DNA of 47,444 nt, taken from NCBI GenBank assembly GCA_028727105.1, contig JAQYOU010000123.1, forward strand, positions 1 to 47,444, given 5' to 3'. Origin of the DNA: a bacterium (lineage in GTDB: Bacteria; Bacillota; Clostridia; Lachnospirales; Lachnospiraceae). Below the pieces are notes generated by a model that was given only the letters and a program-made list of their open reading frames with translations, was not told the origin of the DNA and made no database searches. This document shows, one piece after another, positions 16,451 to 23,824 of the stretch (position 1 is its first letter; every line of letters begins with the position of its first letter). A program made the position numbers and the translations under genes.

Positions 16451-18301
16451 ATGGAGTATTTGGCAGACCGATTAGGAGATTCTTTTAAGCAGTGGGGAAA
16501 TGGAACGTGTGAGTTTATTGATGCTCAAACTGGTTGTGGAAAAACTACATTTATTCTAAGTTATGTTTTGCCGTATATGGCAGAACATAAAATGAAGATA
16601 TTGTATTTGGTTAACAGGTCAATTTTGCAACAACAATTAGAGGAAGATATTATCAATCAAAGATCGAAAGAGCGATACTATATTGATGTCATGACATATC
16701 AGAACTTAGAAAATCAGATTCTGAAAAAGCAATATGAAAATGAACATGGTGAAATATACGAGATGCGGGATTTTCTGTCATATGACTGTGTCATTTGTGA
16801 CGAATGTCATTATTTCCTATCGGACGCCACTTATAATTCGAATACGTTTCTATCGTTTATTTGGATAATAGAAAACTTTTACCATAAGATTAGAGTGTAC
16901 ATGTCCGCGACAATAGCAGATGTTCGTGTATTAGTAGAAGCATATAACAAAAATTTTCATTTTCAGAGGACAAATTATCTGCGTTTGAATACAAGCTCGT
17001 ATCAAGAATCCTGTCAACGGTATCATCTCGAACAGATGAGAGAACAGAATAGAAGTAAGCGGAACTATCCCTATATTACGGTGAAGGTTTTTCGTAAACT
17101 GACAGAAATCATAGAGAGTATTGATAATAAACAAAAAGAAAAGTGGTTGATTTTTGTTAATGACATTTTTGAGGCAAGAAATTTGAAGAGAAAAATTAAA
17201 AAAGTCCTTGAAGGAGAAGAGGTGGATCAAATAGATGCTAGTTATGATCTTTTTGATGATACCATACAGATTGTCGATGATATTGTGAGAAACAGAACAT
17301 TCTCAGGAAGAGTTCTAATTGCAACATCAGTATTAGATAACGGAATTAGCCTGGAAGACTCATCAATTAAGAATGTAGTCATATCCATTGATAATGAAAA
17401 CGAGTTTATTCAAATGCTGGGACGTATACGGTGTAAGTCTGAGGAAGATAAAAAACAGTTATTTATTGATGCACAGTCTCTGAAGTCATTCTCCGATCGA
17501 TTGGGAGTATTAAAACGCAGGAAGGAATATGCGGATTTTTTATATAAAGAATATATAGCACCCGTGATTTATGAAACGGGTTTTCTGAATTATACTGGAT
17601 ATTACTGCTTGGTAGATACTGTGAGACTCCCGGATAATAATGTAGGACCGGTTCGTAATACGTTTGCAACTGGTGAGGAGGCAAAAAGGGTGTTAGCCAC
17701 ACAGAAAACTAATGGGCATATACGATATAACGTTAACGAACAGCAAATGATATGGTTCATGCATAGCCGTATTATGCGAGATTTGCGGGAGAAAAAAGTC
17801 GATTATGATACGGTAAGTTCAATATGCTTTATTGCGAATGGACAGTTTTACTTTAGTAGATTGGCCTACGAACAAATTCAGTTGCAAATAGATTATTATA
17901 ACCGCATGTATAAAGCTATGCAGGAAGATTCGAATGCTTTTGTTAAGGAACAGTTATCGTGGATTAATAAATTAGATGCTTTCAAAAGTGTTATAATGGA
18001 TGAACTTGAGAAAGCAAAGAATAAGTTAGAACAAAATATAGACGGGTATTTCTTGTGTGAAAAAGGAGAAAAAGTTTCTGCATTTGATATGGAACAGTTC
18101 GAAAAAGATAATAAAGATGCATACAAGATATTGATAGATAATTTAGATGTTGAGGAGAATGAAAGACAGAAAATGTGGTTTAGTGTTTATAAGACAGATC
18201 GTTCGATGTCAGTAGCTCACTTTAATAATTTGGCGAAACAATGTAATTTAAAATATTGTATGGAGATTGTTGACAAAAAAAAGATTTTTAGACTGATATG
18301 A
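16451..18301 (+). CDS. Superfamily 2 DEAD/DEAH-box helicase of the element
   Basis: This 616-residue protein has the SF2 motifs in order: I AQTGCGKTTF (near 25), II DECH (near 118), III MSATIA (near 150), and a motif VI-like QMLGRIRC (near 322). The last ~250 residues have no recognised domain. ATG 16451 has GGAGGTG 7 nt upstream; the earlier in-frame TTG (16436) overlaps that signal. It is the first gene inside the left end and is set apart from int/xis by about 80 bp. It may be a replication helicase for the excised element or a defence-type helicase; context favours an element function but does not settle it. Confidence 0.75.
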   Translation: MEYLADRLGDSFKQWGNGTCEFIDAQTGCGKTTFILSYVLPYMAEHKMKILYLVNRSILQQQLEEDIINQRSKERYYIDVMTYQNLENQILKKQYENEHGEIYEMRDFLSYDCVICDECHYFLSDATYNSNTFLSFIWIIENFYHKIRVYMSATIADVRVLVEAYNKNFHFQRTNYLRLNTSSYQESCQRYHLEQMREQNRSKRNYPYITVKVFRKLTEIIESIDNKQKEKWLIFVNDIFEARNLKRKIKKVLEGEEVDQIDASYDLFDDTIQIVDDIVRNRTFSGRVLIATSVLDNGISLEDSSIKNVVISIDNENEFIQMLGRIRCKSEEDKKQLFIDAQSLKSFSDRLGVLKRRKEYADFLYKEYIAPVIYETGFLNYTGYYCLVDTVRLPDNNVGPVRNTFATGEEAKRVLATQKTNGHIRYNVNEQQMIWFMHSRIMRDLREKKVDYDTVSSICFIANGQFYFSRLAYEQIQLQIDYYNRMYKAMQEDSNAFVKEQLSWINKLDAFKSVIMDELEKAKNKLEQNIDGYFLCEKGEKVSAFDMEQFEKDNKDAYKILIDNLDVEENERQKMWFSVYKTDRSMSVAHFNNLAKQCNLKYCMEIVDKKKIFRLI

Positions 18302-18378
18302 CATAAATAATTACGTCATCTGCAACAACTTAGTAATCCATGTAAATTATGGAAATATTACAAGTTGGAGGAACGAAT

Positions 18379-18549
18379 ATGGAAAAATTAGTCTATTCGA
18401 TTCAGGAGGTAGCAGAAGCATTGGGCATATCGCAGAGTTACGCGTATCAGTTGGTCAGGAGCGGCGTAATACCATCGCTGGAGTTGGGAAAAAAGCGGGT
18501 GATTCCAAAAAACAAATTTGAACAATGGATAAACGGGCAGGAGAGCTAG
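18379..18549 (+). CDS. xis: Excisionase (MerR-like helix-turn-helix)
   Basis: This 56-residue protein of the HTH_17 type reads YSIQEVAEALGISQSYAYQLVRSG, followed by a wing (VIPKNKFEQWI). Proteins of this kind next to a tyrosine integrase act as directionality factors. ATG 18379 has GGAGG 7 nt upstream; the longer frame from 18349 has no such signal. It lies 40 bp before the integrase gene. Confidence 0.8.
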   Translation: MEKLVYSIQEVAEALGISQSYAYQLVRSGVIPSLELGKKRVIPKNKFEQWINGQES

Positions 18550-18589
18550 GAAACTAGCTCTCTTTTTAAATTGAAGGGAGAGCAAAAGC

Positions 18590-19738
18590 ATGAAGAAAAG
18601 ACTAAATGGAGAAGGAAGTATTTACAAGAGGAAGGACGGGCGATGGTGTGCTTCATATTTTGATGCAGAGTATAAGAGACATTATGTATACGGCAAGACC
18701 CAGAAGCAGGTTAAAGAGAAACTTAAAGAAAAAATGAACCAGGATCAGAATCGTAGTCAGGAAAAAGACTTCGGAGGGGATCTGCTCTTGCAAGAATGGG
18801 TGTATCAGTATCTTGAAACATATAAGAAAAATTCGTTGAAAGAATCAACCTATGGCAGTTACATGCTCACATATAGGAAGCACATTTTAGAAAGTGATAT
18901 CGGTGTCAAAGTATTGAATGCTTTGACAATTGAGGATTTGCAAAAGTATTACAATAAGAAGACTGCCGAGGGATATAATAGCAAAACAGTGCGCCATATC
19001 GATTTACTGGTCAGCGGAGCATTAAATATGGCAGTGAGATTGCATTATATTTCGGAGAATGTAGCATTATATACTGTAATTCCGCAAAAGAAGAAGTATG
19101 AAACAGCACCTCTTAGCGTGGATCATATTCAAAAAATAGTCAATGAGGCGAAAGAAGAGAAGATTTATCCGATTGTCCTGCTGGGCTTGCTGTGTGGTAT
19201 GCGGAAAGGTGAAATATTGGGTTTACGATGGGATGATGTATCTTTTGAGCAAAAACAAATTCATGTCAGATATAGTTTATGTAAGATAATGGACACTCAC
19301 CCAAATGAAGAAGGACATTATATTACACATTATAAGATACTGGAGCCCAAGAATAAAACGAGTATACGAGCGATTCCTATGGCAGATGCTGTTTATGATG
19401 CATTACTTAGACATAAGAAAATGCAGGAAGCGGAAAAGCAGGCATATAAAGATGTATATAATGATCAAAATCTTGTGTTTGCAGAGCCGGACGGATCGTT
19501 TATTAAGCAAAGGCAATTAAATGACCAATATCATGATCTGTTATCACGTTATGATATACCTCAAGTGCGTTTCCATGATTTGAGACATAGCTTTGCCAGT
19601 ATGCTTTTGCATGAGCAAGTGTCTATTAGAACAATTCAGGATTTGTTGGGACATGCGAGTATAACAACCAGCATGGATATATATGGTCATATTGCTGATG
19701 ATATGAAAGAGGAAGCAGTATCAAAGCTGAAATTCTGA
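18590..19738 (+). CDS. int: Tyrosine site-specific integrase
   Basis: This 382-residue recombinase has an N-terminal arm-binding domain (GSIYKRKDGRWCASYF), a core-binding domain (about 65-165) and a complete catalytic domain: Arg in LLCGMRKGEILGL (near 205), HDLRH (near 329), LLGHAS (near 352) and the Tyr nucleophile in MDIYGHI (near 364). It should recombine the repeats at 15980-16109 and 33301-33433 in tRNA-Leu. AGGGAGAGC precedes the ATG. An intrinsic terminator follows 50 bp after the stop. Confidence 0.92.
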   Translation: MKKRLNGEGSIYKRKDGRWCASYFDAEYKRHYVYGKTQKQVKEKLKEKMNQDQNRSQEKDFGGDLLLQEWVYQYLETYKKNSLKESTYGSYMLTYRKHILESDIGVKVLNALTIEDLQKYYNKKTAEGYNSKTVRHIDLLVSGALNMAVRLHYISENVALYTVIPQKKKYETAPLSVDHIQKIVNEAKEEKIYPIVLLGLLCGMRKGEILGLRWDDVSFEQKQIHVRYSLCKIMDTHPNEEGHYITHYKILEPKNKTSIRAIPMADAVYDALLRHKKMQEAEKQAYKDVYNDQNLVFAEPDGSFIKQRQLNDQYHDLLSRYDIPQVRFHDLRHSFASMLLHEQVSIRTIQDLLGHASITTSMDIYGHIADDMKEEAVSKLKF

Positions 19739-19785
19739 TACTGCTGACAAGTAAATACGCGAAATGAACAAATCTTGATGATAGT

Positions 19786-19821
19786 AAAAAGCAGTAGCTT
19801 ATTCTGGTTACTGCTTTTTTT
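19786..19821 (+). terminator. Terminator after int
   Basis: GCAGTA (19791-19796) and TACTGC (19809-19814), extended by flanking A and T runs, are followed by TTTTTTT. Confidence 0.75.
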
Positions 19822-19867
19822 ATATAGCCATCAGTGAAAAATTAAAATAGACTAAACAAAATTGTAA

Positions 19868-19881
19868 TTGTTACGTAACAA
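19868..19881. promoter_or_regulatory. 14-bp perfect palindrome
   Basis: TTGTTACGTAACAA reads the same on both strands. It lies between int and the mobilization genes and may be an operator or part of the transfer origin region. Confidence 0.4.
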
Positions 19882-19920
19882 ACAAAAATATAATACAAAA
19901 CGCAAAGGAGGGATCTGATC

Positions 19921-20052
19921 ATGACAAATAATTATGTGGAGGAGGTGTGTGTATTACATTTTGTATACTTGTTATATTTATATATCTCAATAATTAATCT
20001 TGTATCTATATCAGATGATAAGAAATACATCTTATCTTATAAATACAAATAA
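19921..20052 (+). CDS. Possible 43-residue hydrophobic small protein
   Basis: AAAGGAGGG lies 8 nt before ATG 19921, a very good initiation signal, and the frame runs 43 codons to TAA 20050. The middle (VLHFVYLLYLYISIINLV) is hydrophobic enough for one membrane helix. It precedes the RHH/relaxase genes by 53 bp, and its last codons overlap an inverted repeat that may be the transfer origin. No family is recognised. It could be a leader peptide or a chance frame; the ribosome binding site is the main argument for it. Confidence 0.4.
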   Translation: MTNNYVEEVCVLHFVYLLYLYISIINLVSISDDKKYILSYKYK

Positions 20053-20071
20053 TCATACGATTATTGTATTT
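20017..20071. other. Candidate transfer origin (oriT): two inverted repeats
   Basis: GATAAGA (20017-20023) pairs with TCTTATC (20030-20036). Immediately after, AAATACAAATAAT (20041-20053) pairs with ATTATTGTATTT (20060-20071) with one unpaired A. Inverted repeats directly upstream of an RHH accessory gene and a relaxase gene are the usual setting of an oriT. No nick sequence can be assigned by eye. Confidence 0.45.
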
Positions 20072-20105
20072 ACATTAGAAAAAATATATAAGGAGGTGCG
20101 TTTGG

Positions 20106-20354
20106 ATGACAAAACCAAGATCAATTCGGGTATCTGATGAAGCATGGGAGAAGATTAAAGAAACTGCAGAAAGAAGTAACATGTCTACCAATTCATACAT
20201 TATTGGCTGCAGTACAAGCCAAAGAGTACCTTACAAGCATAAGCGTCAAGAGATAGGTCGTTTGTATGTTGAACTTGCGCAGTGTTGTAATGATTCACCG
20301 GAGATAAGAAGAAAAATAGGAGGTATCGTATGTCAGCTAAGGGCGTGCTTATAA
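20106..20354 (+). CDS. Ribbon-helix-helix mobilization accessory protein
   Basis: The first ~40 of 82 residues (PRSIRVSDEAWEKIKETAERSNMSTNSYI) form a ribbon-helix-helix as in MobC-like relaxosome proteins, which bind oriT and help the relaxase. AAGGAGGTG precedes the ATG at slightly long spacing. It overlaps the relaxase gene by 25 bp, so the two are translationally coupled. Confidence 0.7.
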   Translation: MTKPRSIRVSDEAWEKIKETAERSNMSTNSYIIGCSTSQRVPYKHKRQEIGRLYVELAQCCNDSPEIRRKIGGIVCQLRACL

Positions 20355-20989
20355 ATGTAGCACAGAATAATCACAAATCAAAATATCATAATCAGGACGC
20401 ATTTGGAAATTGTGCAAAATATGCGTGTAAAGTGAATGGCAATCCTAATGAGCTGGTTGGTTATCGTTTTTTTGGTGTGCCATATAATCTGCCGTTGGAA
20501 GAGCAGATAGAAGATGTATACCAGATTCAGAAATTACATGATATAGAATCGCGAGGCGGAAGGAGAGCAGCACATATGGTTTATTCAATTCAGGAATCAG
20601 AGTTTGGTGAATATGGAAATAATCCGGAACTAGTGATGAGATCATTTGAAGATATGGGGAGATGCATATATGATGAGGGATATCAGGTACTGGTTGCAAC
20701 CCATTACAACCCCGGAAATGATGGTCAAGGAGGTGCTTTTGTGCATGCGCATCTTGTCATAAACAATATTAACTACAGAAATGGAAAGAAATTTCACAAG
20801 ACAAAGGCAGAGATTTGCGAACTGGAGCAGAAGTTTAACGAGATACAAGGGAACTATCAGCAGATGTCTCCGGTGAGATTTGAAAATGCCGATTATTTTC
20901 GTCAGACAAACCCTCAATATCAGGCTTTGTATATGCAGACAGCAAAAGAGCAGGCAGCTGCCACTGCCCGCTCACAGCAGAATCATTAG
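20330..20989 (+). CDS. Compact relaxase (MobA/VirD2-like nuclease domain)
   Basis: This 219-residue protein has the three relaxase motifs: a Tyr in NCAKYACKV (near 32), HMVYSIQESE (near 82), and the metal-binding HAHLVINN followed by GKKFH (near 139). Family members usually continue for another 150-300 residues; here the protein ends soon after the nuclease domain, so it is either a minimal form or a C-terminal truncation. AGGAGG precedes the ATG. No coupling protein or type IV secretion genes are present, so the element is mobilizable at best. Its last 4 bases overlap the end of a convergent gene. Confidence 0.75.
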   Translation: MSAKGVLINVAQNNHKSKYHNQDAFGNCAKYACKVNGNPNELVGYRFFGVPYNLPLEEQIEDVYQIQKLHDIESRGGRRAAHMVYSIQESEFGEYGNNPELVMRSFEDMGRCIYDEGYQVLVATHYNPGNDGQGGAFVHAHLVINNINYRNGKKFHKTKAEICELEQKFNEIQGNYQQMSPVRFENADYFRQTNPQYQALYMQTAKEQAAATARSQQNH

Positions 20990-21171
20990 AGGTTGCTTTT
21001 GCTTCTTATATAGTTGATAACGCTAAGACGTGGAATCTTCCAGTTGCGACCAATGCGAAATGCTTTGATCTCACCGGAATTTAACAGATGGTAAGCTGCA
21101 TTTTTACCGATGAACAGCATTTCGCATAGATCGTCTATGCTGATCAGATCATGGGACTCATTATTGTACAT
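20986..21171 (-). CDS. Excisionase-like helix-turn-helix protein
   Basis: This 61-residue HTH_17-type protein reads ISIDDLCEMLFIGKNAAYHLLNSGEI, then a wing AFRIGRNWKIPRLSVINYI. GGAGG is 9 nt before the ATG. It is convergent with the relaxase gene, overlapping by 4 bp, and resembles the xis product at 18379. It could be a second directionality factor or a regulator of the mobilization genes. Confidence 0.7.
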   Translation of the reverse strand: MYNNESHDLISIDDLCEMLFIGKNAAYHLLNSGEIKAFRIGRNWKIPRLSVINYIRSKSNL

Positions 21172-21278
21172 TGTGACTTCCTCCGTAGGTTTTGTTCATT
21201 TTAAAAGGATGTTCTGAAAGATAGCATATAATATGGAAAGAGGGCAGGAGGCTGTTAGTGCCATGGATGCAAAAGGAG

Positions 21279-21307
21279 TGTACAAATTTGAGCAGGGAGG
21301 GTATAAT
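21279..21307 (+). promoter_or_regulatory. Promoter of the DUF4258/YgiT pair
   Basis: TGTACA (21279-21284) and TATAAT (21302-21307) are 17 bp apart, some 40 bp before the first gene of the pair. Confidence 0.55.
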
Positions 21308-21352
21308 ATTACAAACGGACATAATAGGAGTGGAGAGGGGAGATGATATCAA

Positions 21353-21661
21353 ATGGACATAGATCAGATTAAAGTGCTGTGCAGGGACGCAACGATTGAG
21401 GTAACACAACACATTCTGATGAGATGCCAACAGCGGAATATTTCTTATGAAGAAATCAAAGAAGTTATAAAAAACGGGGAGATCATAGAGGAATATCCCG
21501 ATGATTATCCCTATCCAAGCTGTTTGATATTGGGTATGACGCTTAACGGGCGAAAGATACATGTGGTTGTAGGCATTGGTGAAAACAAGCTTTGGCTAAT
21601 AACAGCGTATGAACCCGATCCATCTCAGTGGGACGAAGCGCTGAAAAAGAGAAAGGAATGA
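21353..21661 (+). CDS. DUF4258 protein, probable toxin partner
   Basis: The 102-residue protein has the DUF4258 layout: ITQ/VTQHILMRCQQRNISYEEIKEVI near the N-terminus, EEYPDDYPYPSCLIL in the middle and LWLITAYEPDPSQWDEALKKR at the end. DUF4258 proteins are small RelE/BrnT-like folds commonly encoded beside YgiT zinc-finger proteins, as here with a 4-bp gap. That pairing suggests a toxin-antitoxin module that would stabilise the element. Toxicity is inferred. Confidence 0.75.
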   Translation: MDIDQIKVLCRDATIEVTQHILMRCQQRNISYEEIKEVIKNGEIIEEYPDDYPYPSCLILGMTLNGRKIHVVVGIGENKLWLITAYEPDPSQWDEALKKRKE

Positions 21662-21665
21662 TCGT

Positions 21666-21890
21666 ATGGATAGATGTTTTTATTGCAAGGGAGAAATGCG
21701 GGATGATTTCTGCAATTATATGGTGGACTTGGATGGACATTTTATTATTATTAAGCATGTGCCGTGTCATAAGTGCAGTCAGTGTGGTGAAGTCTCCTAT
21801 AGTGGTGAGGTGGTTGCCCGGATTGAGGAAATTGTTAAGAAACTGAAAGAAGCCCTGACAGAAGTTGCAATTGTAGAATATGCGGCATAA
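21666..21890 (+). CDS. YgiT-type zinc-finger protein, probable antitoxin
   Basis: This 74-residue protein has two CxxC pairs (CFYCKGEM and CHKCSQCGEVSYSGEV), as in the N-terminal zinc domain of MqsA/YgiT antitoxins, and a helical tail (VVARIEEIVKKLKEAL). It lacks the C-terminal helix-turn-helix of MqsA. AAAGGA is 7 nt before the ATG. It is co-transcribed with the DUF4258 gene and followed by a strong terminator. Confidence 0.75.
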   Translation: MDRCFYCKGEMRDDFCNYMVDLDGHFIIIKHVPCHKCSQCGEVSYSGEVVARIEEIVKKLKEALTEVAIVEYAA

Positions 21891-21942
21891 ACAAATAGGC
21901 GAATATTAAAAATGTTACTTCGCTGAAGACAGATAAGTAAAG

Positions 21943-21980
21943 AGCCCTTGTTGTGATGTATTGTCCACAAGGGCTTTTTC
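21943..21980 (+). terminator. Terminator of the DUF4258/YgiT operon
   Basis: AGCCCTTGT (21943-21951) and ACAAGGGCT (21967-21975) pair perfectly, followed by TTTTTC. Confidence 0.85.
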
Positions 21981-22089
21981 TTGTTCCATCAATCAGATAG
22001 ACATAGGTAGTGGCGACAACCTGTGCCAGATCCTGAAGTTTTATGCCTGTGACATGCTGTTTTTTGGTTTCGATACGAGCAATGACACC
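21979..22089 (-). pseudogene. XRE-family repressor fragment
   Basis: On the - strand the frame reads GVIARIETKKQHVTGIKLQDLAQV, then a LIDGT end. This is the recognition helix and following helices of an XRE/HTH_3 domain. The first helices are missing upstream and the frame is not linked to any start codon, so only a fragment remains. Confidence 0.55.
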
Positions 22090-22145
22090 TGAAAAGGCAC
22101 GGTATCTCGTTTTTTGTGAAATATATATTATAACTATGGTATATC

Positions 22146-22179
22146 CTGGGCTAGTCCCAGCCGGCAAGGCACTTGCTGG
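22146..22179 (+). other. Two adjacent hairpins upstream of the secreted-protein gene
   Basis: CTGGG-ctagt-CCCAG (22146-22160) is followed at once by CCGGCAAG-gca-CTTGCTGG (22161-22179). They lie some 90 nt before the gene, just upstream of operator A. No riboswitch class I know fits. Confidence 0.45.
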
Positions 22180-22201
22180 ATCGTAGAAAAAAATTTGCAC
22201 A

Positions 22202-22218
22202 ATGACAGTGTGTGTCAT
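22202..22218. promoter_or_regulatory. Operator A (ATGACA-N5-TGTCAT)
   Basis: This is a perfect 17-bp palindrome, shared with sites at 23761, 28829 and 28894. A -10-like TATGGT lies at 22224-22229, so a bound repressor would cover the -35 region of the secreted-protein promoter. Confidence 0.65.
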
Positions 22219-22265
22219 AGGACTATGGTACGCTCTTTTTATCAAACATAAGGAGGGCTGTTCAT

Positions 22266-23174
22266 ATGAAAAGAACACAGTTGATGAAACGAAAGGTATT
22301 AGGATTTGTAGTGGCATTATCGATGGCGGTGACAGGTCTTGTTGGCGCAAACAACATTGCTGAGACGAGCTTGGAAGCGCAGGCAGCGAGCAAACTGAAA
22401 GTGAACTTGGCTAATAATCAGGAAATGTGGGTAGTTGACGGAATGGGTGAAAGAGTAGTCGTACGTGCCACAGCGGGGGCTTCCGGACCAATCAAATGTA
22501 CGTCCAGCAATCCGTCTGTGGTATCGGCCGATAGTAATGTTCTTGTAGCAGAAAAGGCAGGGAAAGCAAAGATAACAGTTAAATCCGGAAAACGAAAGGT
22601 AACACGGAATATTGTCGTAAAGAATTTCAAGAATGAAAGTGCAATTATGAGCTTAAAGGGATTCCAAAGGGAGAGTGATCGATGCGCCAGTGTGATTGTA
22701 AAAAATAAAACAAACCGTCCTTTCGTTGCTACAATAAGATTCAAAGGATATGGAGAAAACTGGGATAGTGTGTATGAAGATCCGGGAGAGTGCTATGTTA
22801 GCTTAAAAGCAAAGGGTGAGCAGAAAGTTTATTTTATGGCATCAGAAGAAATTGAGCATATTAAGCTTGATGTAACAGGAACCGATATTCATCAAGTAGG
22901 TAATAAGAGTACCAAGGTGGATGCGGAGTTGTCGCTTGAAGTGCTGGATGATTATTTGCGTTATCAGTTGGAAAACAAAAGTGACATCACTGTGTACGGA
23001 GCGTTTTCAAAACTGGAATACGATTCAGAAGGAAAACTTTACAAAGTGAATAATTACCTCCTTAATAACGGCAAGGGATATGGAAAAGGAGGACAAAGCT
23101 GGGGCTGTTTTGAAGGAGCAAACATGGTCTTTTATGATCTTATTTACGCTGATGGAACGGTTTGGTATATCTGA
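22266..23174 (+). CDS. Secreted protein with Ig-like (BIG2) domain
   Basis: This 302-residue protein has a signal peptide: positive start (MKRTQLMKRK), hydrophobic core and a likely cut after AQA near residue 40. Residues ~45-125 look like a bacterial Ig-like group 2 domain (CTSSNPSVVSADSN, VAEKAGKAKITVK). The C-terminal half (about 130-302) has beta-rich features and no recognised domain. AAGGAGGG lies before the ATG. It is the only exported protein of the element and may act at the cell surface, for example in contact or superinfection exclusion; that is inference. Operator A suggests control by the element's repressor. Confidence 0.75.
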   Translation: MKRTQLMKRKVLGFVVALSMAVTGLVGANNIAETSLEAQAASKLKVNLANNQEMWVVDGMGERVVVRATAGASGPIKCTSSNPSVVSADSNVLVAEKAGKAKITVKSGKRKVTRNIVVKNFKNESAIMSLKGFQRESDRCASVIVKNKTNRPFVATIRFKGYGENWDSVYEDPGECYVSLKAKGEQKVYFMASEEIEHIKLDVTGTDIHQVGNKSTKVDAELSLEVLDDYLRYQLENKSDITVYGAFSKLEYDSEGKLYKVNNYLLNNGKGYGKGGQSWGCFEGANMVFYDLIYADGTVWYI

Positions 23175-23273
23175 TTTTGTTGAATTAGGTGTCCGGTATG
23201 CAAAGATGCATACCGGGCATATATTTTTTATATTATAGGTGATTTAACTGGGAATTGTATAAAAATGTATCAA

Positions 23274-23606
23274 TTAAAGGTGTCCATCGGTGTAGGAGAA
23301 CAGCAGTTTGAGGAGATGTACAGCTAATTCCTTTTCTTGGTCGCTTCTTCCTTGGAATAGTTGGACTAATATATTGAAATTAGTATCGTTCTGAGGACTG
23401 ATGTAATCAGAGAGAAGAAAATCAATCGTAGTTCCCAGACAATTTGCCAATGGAATCAGTTTATCAAGGGTAATGCATCGTTCGCCGCGCTCAATTTGAC
23501 CAAGGTATGCAGTAGATATGCCACATGCCTCTGCCAGCTTTTCCTGAGTCAGATTTAAGCGTAGACGCTCTTCGCGAATTCGTTTTCCAAGGAAAACATA
23601 GTCCAT
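23274..23606 (-). CDS. XRE-family repressor
   Basis: This 110-residue protein has an N-terminal HTH_3 domain (LGKRIREERLRLNLTQEKLAEACGISTAYLGQIERG, about residues 5-60) and a short C-terminal region (~50 residues) that may dimerise. ATG 23606 has GGAGG 9 nt upstream. It is divergent from the GTPase genes, with operator B in between. An XRE dimer is a natural match for the 17-bp ATGACA-N5-TGTCAT palindrome. I infer that it represses the GTPases, the secreted protein and the recombination module. The WYL protein at 26889 is the alternative. Confidence 0.85.
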   Translation of the reverse strand: MDYVFLGKRIREERLRLNLTQEKLAEACGISTAYLGQIERGERCITLDKLIPLANCLGTTIDFLLSDYISPQNDTNFNILVQLFQGRSDQEKELAVHLLKLLFSYTDGHL

Positions 23607-23706
23607 AGTGGGTGACCTCCAAATACAGCTCATAGTATATGAAAATAATACAAAAGTAACGAGAATAGAATAATATGCAGATAGTAGTATTTGCTTATGC
23701 TAATAG

Positions 23707-23735
23707 TTGTATGAATGAGAAAAGAGTGGTATGAT
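23707..23735 (+). promoter_or_regulatory. Promoter of the GTPase operon
   Basis: TTGTAT (23707-23712) and TATGAT (23730-23735) are 17 bp apart. Operator B lies about 20-36 bp after the expected start. Confidence 0.55.
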
Positions 23736-23760
23736 AATAATGATTTGAAATAGTATGAAC

Positions 23761-23777
23761 ATGACATATCTTGTCAT
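23761..23777. promoter_or_regulatory. Operator B (ATGACA-N5-TGTCAT)
   Basis: A perfect 17-bp palindrome in the divergent region between the XRE gene and the GTPase operon. Confidence 0.65.
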
Positions 23778-23824
23778 AGTCATAGTGTAGACTTACGAAA
23801 AAAAGAAAGATACGAGGTAGAAAC

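Noticed and set aside
16670-16685. Operator-like word in the helicase gene
   Set aside because: TGTCATGACA has the half-sites in the opposite arrangement and lies in coding sequence.
22146-22179. Riboswitch upstream of the secreted-protein gene
   Set aside because: Two adjacent hairpins are present but no conserved core of a class I know, and no following terminator or sequestering stem.
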